A stretch of DNA of 7,032 bases, from assembly GCA_016784245.1 (NCBI GenBank), contig JADHVA010000036.1:1-7032 (forward strand). The letters run 5' to 3'. Position numbers and translations under genes: made by a program. The DNA is from Nanobdellota archaeon (GTDB lineage: Archaea > Nanobdellota > Nanobdellia > SCGC-AAA011-G17 > GW2011-AR17). Positions 5,390 to 7,032 of this stretch are shown here, one piece after another (position 1 is the first letter of the stretch; each line of letters starts with the position of its first letter). A model generated the notes under the pieces. That model saw only the letters and a program-made list of their open reading frames with translations. It had not been told where the DNA came from and ran no database searches.

Positions 5390-5749
5390 CTAAAATTCTT
5401 CCAAATCCACTGTCACTTCTTTAATATAATCTTTTTTTCTTAACCATGAAACCTGTGCTGGCCTATACTTGTAAATAACATCTCCTTTTTCATCTCCACC
5501 ATATTCCCAAGGTTCAACTAATACAACATCATTTTCTCTAACCCACAAACCTCTTTTCAAACCACCTGGAATCCTACATACTCTAGTAAAACCATCAAAA
5601 CATCTAACTCTCATCCTTCCACCACCAAGCCTAGTTTCAACTATCCCAATACTTTGTTTACCTCTAGGTAACCTAACTCTCATTATTTGAGGTTGTTCAG
5701 GTGTAAAACTTTTCTTCTTCTTTTTCTTCTTTTTCGGGACAAAAGCCAT
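5390..5749 (-). CDS. eif1a: Translation initiation factor aIF1A
   Basis: 119 aa with the whole OB-fold of archaeal/eukaryotic IF1A at about 22-105. Diagnostic stretches are RVRLPRGKQSIGIVETRLGG (24-43), RVRCFDGFTRVCRIPGGLK (47-65), and WVRENDVVLVEPWEYGGDEKG followed by DVIYKYRPAQVSWLRK (69-105). The factor binds the A site of the small subunit near the top of helix 44, and helps scanning or start selection and subunit joining. The N-terminal tail carries eight consecutive lysines (K6-K13), more than usual, which should strengthen rRNA contact. The C-terminal tail is short and acidic (DLEEF). It is the first gene of a unit with the 50-aa membrane protein, and RIO1 lies just beyond, matching a common archaeal grouping. 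A TATA box 27 nt upstream fixes the start. Confidence 0.95.
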   Translation of the reverse strand: MAFVPKKKKKKKKSFTPEQPQIMRVRLPRGKQSIGIVETRLGGGRMRVRCFDGFTRVCRIPGGLKRGLWVRENDVVLVEPWEYGGDEKGDVIYKYRPAQVSWLRKKDYIKEVTVDLEEF

Positions 5750-5772
5750 TAAACTTACAAATAAAACATGTG

Positions 5773-5780
5773 TTTATAAA
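5773..5780 (-). promoter_or_regulatory. TATA box of the aIF1A gene
   Basis: TTTATAAA, inside the palindrome GTTTATAAAC, is centred 27 nt before the ATG at 5749. A purine-rich AGAAGGAAGG directly upstream would serve as the BRE. This is the best-looking promoter of the window, fitting a highly expressed gene. The mRNA is predicted to be leaderless. Confidence 0.65.
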
Positions 5781-5800
5781 CCTTCCTTCTAACAAAAAAC

Positions 5801-5808
5801 TTTATATT
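5801..5808 (+). promoter_or_regulatory. TATA box of the DUF212 gene
   Basis: TTTATATT is centred 25 nt before the ATG at 5830, preceded by an A-rich stretch. Its position favours that ATG over the in-frame GTG at 5770. It stands back to back with the aIF1A promoter, 28 bp between centres. Confidence 0.5.
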
Positions 5809-5829
5809 CTCTATAAACATCTAAAAAAT

Positions 5830-6237
5830 ATGAACAAAACTTTATTAGCTTTAATTTTAACAATCATTTTAGTACAAATAATAAAAGTAATTATTCTTTA
5901 CATAAAAGAAAAAGAATTCCAAATAAAACATTTTATTAAAACTGGTGGTATGCCATCTTCTCATTCAGCTTTAGTAACTTCTTTAGTTACAATTATTTAT
6001 TTAATAGAAGGTTTTTCTTCAACTTTTACAATAGCTTTAGTTTTAGCCTTAATTGTAATGAGGGATGCTTTTGGAGTTAGAAGAACTGTTGGCGAAGAAA
6101 CACAAATAATTAAAAAACTATTAAAGAAAAATAGAATAAAAACAAAACTTCATAATTCAGAAGGCCATACACCTTACCAAGTAACAATTGGGGCAATAAT
6201 AGGTTTACTAATCACATTAATCATTTTTTTCTTTTAA
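5830..6237 (+). CDS. Divergent PAP2 family membrane protein (DUF212)
   Basis: 135 aa from the ATG at 5830. The frame is open back to a GTG at 5770, but the extra 20 residues (MFINLPSNKK...) look non-coding and the promoter lies inside them. Family marks are clear: TGGMPSSHSALV (38-49, acid-phosphatase-like motif), MRDAFGVRRTVGEE (77-90) and EGHTPYQVTIGAIIG (111-125). Hydrophobic helices lie at about 3-24, 46-60, 63-78 and 117-135. The family, related to YuiD, is named for a resemblance to PAP2 and vanadium haloperoxidase sites. A lipid phosphatase role is assumed for it but not established. Length is about normal. It is transcribed away from aIF1A and converges on the NMD3-like gene, with only 5 nt between the stops. 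Confidence 0.9.
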   Translation: MNKTLLALILTIILVQIIKVIILYIKEKEFQIKHFIKTGGMPSSHSALVTSLVTIIYLIEGFSSTFTIALVLALIVMRDAFGVRRTVGEETQIIKKLLKKNRIKTKLHNSEGHTPYQVTIGAIIGLLITLIIFFF

Positions 6238-6242
6238 TCTAA

Positions 6243-6590
6243 TTAATTTTCAGAATCTTCTTCTTTTTCTTTATACTTTCGTCTAAATAAAATTGTAGCT
6301 CTATAAACATTTCTTGACTTTAATCTATTCCTTGTATGAATAGTCCTAGTCATTTTCAACTCACCATCAAATCTTTTTTTAATCTTTGGTCCTAATGTTC
6401 TAGCAAATTTTTGAGAACTAATATAAACATCAGTACCTTCTTTCAAATAAACTATTTTAGTCATATAAACATTATCTTTTCTTTTCTTAATTTCTTTCTT
6501 AATAAAAAGAAAAACTTCTTCATCATATGGCCTAAGTTGAATTATTGCTTCATAATAATTATCCTTCGCGAATATTATAGATTTGGGCAT
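6243..6590 (-). CDS. NMD3-like domain protein lacking the zinc-binding part
   Basis: 115 aa. The sequence resembles, from memory, the second half of archaeal NMD3: NYYEAIIQLR (11-20), an acidic/basic helix, GTDVYISSQKFARTLG (52-67), RFDGELKMTRTIHTR (73-87) and NVYRATILFR (94-103), then a charged tail. Eukaryotic NMD3 is the 60S export adaptor, with N-terminal CxxC zinc motifs. The archaeal role is thought to lie in large-subunit assembly or quality control. Here there is no cysteine at all, so the zinc part is missing or encoded elsewhere. The start at 6590 is well supported: a TAG stop lies four codons upstream in this frame, and AGGAG (6597-6601) is 6 nt away. The gene overlaps the end of the DUF424 gene by 32 nt. 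An unrelated small RNA-binding protein is the alternative. Confidence 0.6.
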   Translation of the reverse strand: MPKSIIFAKDNYYEAIIQLRPYDEEVFLFIKKEIKKRKDNVYMTKIVYLKEGTDVYISSQKFARTLGPKIKKRFDGELKMTRTIHTRNRLKSRNVYRATILFRRKYKEKEEDSEN

Positions 6591-6849
6591 GTGGCACTCC
6601 TAGAACTTTAATCACTTCTTCTTTCTTAATAAAACCTTCTTCTAAAGCAATTTTAATAATCTCTTCACCAACCATATTAATATTGCTTTCTTCTTTTAGA
6701 ATTTTAACAATTTCTTCTCTATTTTTTTCTTCACCTTTGTAAAATCTTTCAGTAATATCTAAAACAATATCATTTTCTTCAAAAATTTTACCAATCAAAT
6801 TTGCATCAGCTATTGCAACAACTTGTTCATGAAATTTTACAAGAATCAT
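6559..6849 (-). CDS. DUF424 family protein
   Basis: 96 aa, full length for this archaeal family of unknown function. Typical stretches are QVVAIADANLIGKIFEE (9-25), LDITERFYKGE (30-40), SNINMVGEEIIKIALEEG (55-72) and the hallmark end VLGVPHAQIYNI (82-93). It is small, acidic, has no signal or membrane segment, and should be cytoplasmic. It overlaps the preceding gene by 4 nt (ATGA) and the NMD3-like gene by 32 nt, so the three form one coupled operon. The neighbour suggests a link to ribosomes or translation, which is inference. A GGAGG lies 12 nt before the ATG (6862-6866), somewhat far but usable. Confidence 0.85.
   Translation of the reverse strand: MILVKFHEQVVAIADANLIGKIFEENDIVLDITERFYKGEEKNREEIVKILKEESNINMVGEEIIKIALEEGFIKKEEVIKVLGVPHAQIYNIREG
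6597..6601 (-). promoter_or_regulatory. Shine-Dalgarno site of the NMD3-like gene
   Basis: AGGAG on the minus strand, 6 nt before the ATG at 6590, inside the coding sequence of DUF424. It decides the start of the overlapping gene. Confidence 0.55.
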
Positions 6850-7031
6850 CCTAGATATGTTCCTCCAGTTTTTTCTTTTTTATCTTCAATCTTAAAAACA
6901 TTTTCACAAACTAATACTAATTCCATTGTATCTTTTTTTACTTTAGGATATTTTTTCCAAAACTCTTTAAAGAATGCAATTTGTTTTTTCTCGTCCGATT
7001 CAAAACTCATTCTCAAGGATTCATGATACAA
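6846..7031 (-). CDS. C-terminal end of an unidentified protein, 5' end outside window
   Basis: The frame is open to the right edge, and ends at TGA (6846-6848) overlapping the DUF424 start. The visible part is about 61 residues. Either the gene continues beyond the edge, or it starts at the ATG at 7010, giving a 54-aa protein beginning MSFESDEKKQ. I favour the first, because 54 aa would be an unusual size and no promoter can be judged. The visible part is charged and mostly helical (DEKKQIAFFKEFWKKYPKVK), followed by a strand-like MELVLVCENVFKI and a tail ending TGGTYLG. No motif lets me name a family. The tight overlap makes it an operon partner of DUF424 and the NMD3-like gene. Confidence 0.55.
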   Translation of the reverse strand: MYHESLRMSFESDEKKQIAFFKEFWKKYPKVKKDTMELVLVCENVFKIEDKKEKTGGTYLG

Positions 7032-7032
7032 G

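Noticed and set aside
5770..5829. Upstream GTG start adding 20 residues to the DUF212 protein
   Set aside because: The added residues overlap the aIF1A and DUF212 TATA boxes, and the ATG at 5830 gives the normal family length.
6411..7026. Plus-strand frames opposite the NMD3-like, DUF424 and edge genes
   Set aside because: Antisense shadows of genes with recognisable minus-strand products; no family features.

Overview
The window reads as a piece of a very AT-rich archaeal chromosome, most likely from a small-genome DPANN lineage (Woesearchaeota/Pacearchaeota-like; the lineage is inferred). The archaeal signs are aIF1A, a RIO1-type kinase, the archaeal two-KH protein of the Dim2/Pno1 type, a DUF424 protein, an NMD3-like domain, and a tRNA-Gln(UUG) with no encoded CCA. 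TATA-like boxes also lie 25-28 nt upstream of most start codons, which implies leaderless mRNAs.

Left part (1-3110) is an envelope and accessory region. It holds a partial NodB-fold-like lipoprotein (-), an unrecognised basic coiled-coil protein (+), a tiny acidic lipoprotein with a Cys-rich tail (-), tRNA-Gln (-), and a secreted protein of about 387 aa with 24 cysteines (-).

Middle part (3142-5749, all -) is a block of small-subunit and translation genes. In transcription order it runs aIF1A, a 50-aa two-helix membrane protein, RIO1 kinase, the KH protein (overlapping RIO1), and a 254-aa SAM methyltransferase. The methyltransferase resembles the Arm/FmrO family, which makes m7G1405 in bacterial 16S rRNA. 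aIF1A, Dim2, RIO1 and a G1405 enzyme would all act on the decoding centre or 3' end of the 30S subunit, so a housekeeping 30S role for the methyltransferase is attractive. This is the most interesting point of the window.

Right part (5830-7032) has a divergent PAP2-like (DUF212) membrane protein (+). Facing it is a tightly overlapping (-) operon: an unidentified gene open at the window edge, DUF424, and an NMD3-like protein that lacks the usual N-terminal zinc-binding part.

Expression signals split into two kinds. First genes of units have a TATA box about 26 nt before the ATG and no leader. The acidic lipoprotein, DUF424 and the NMD3-like gene have Shine-Dalgarno sequences (GGAGG or AGGAG).
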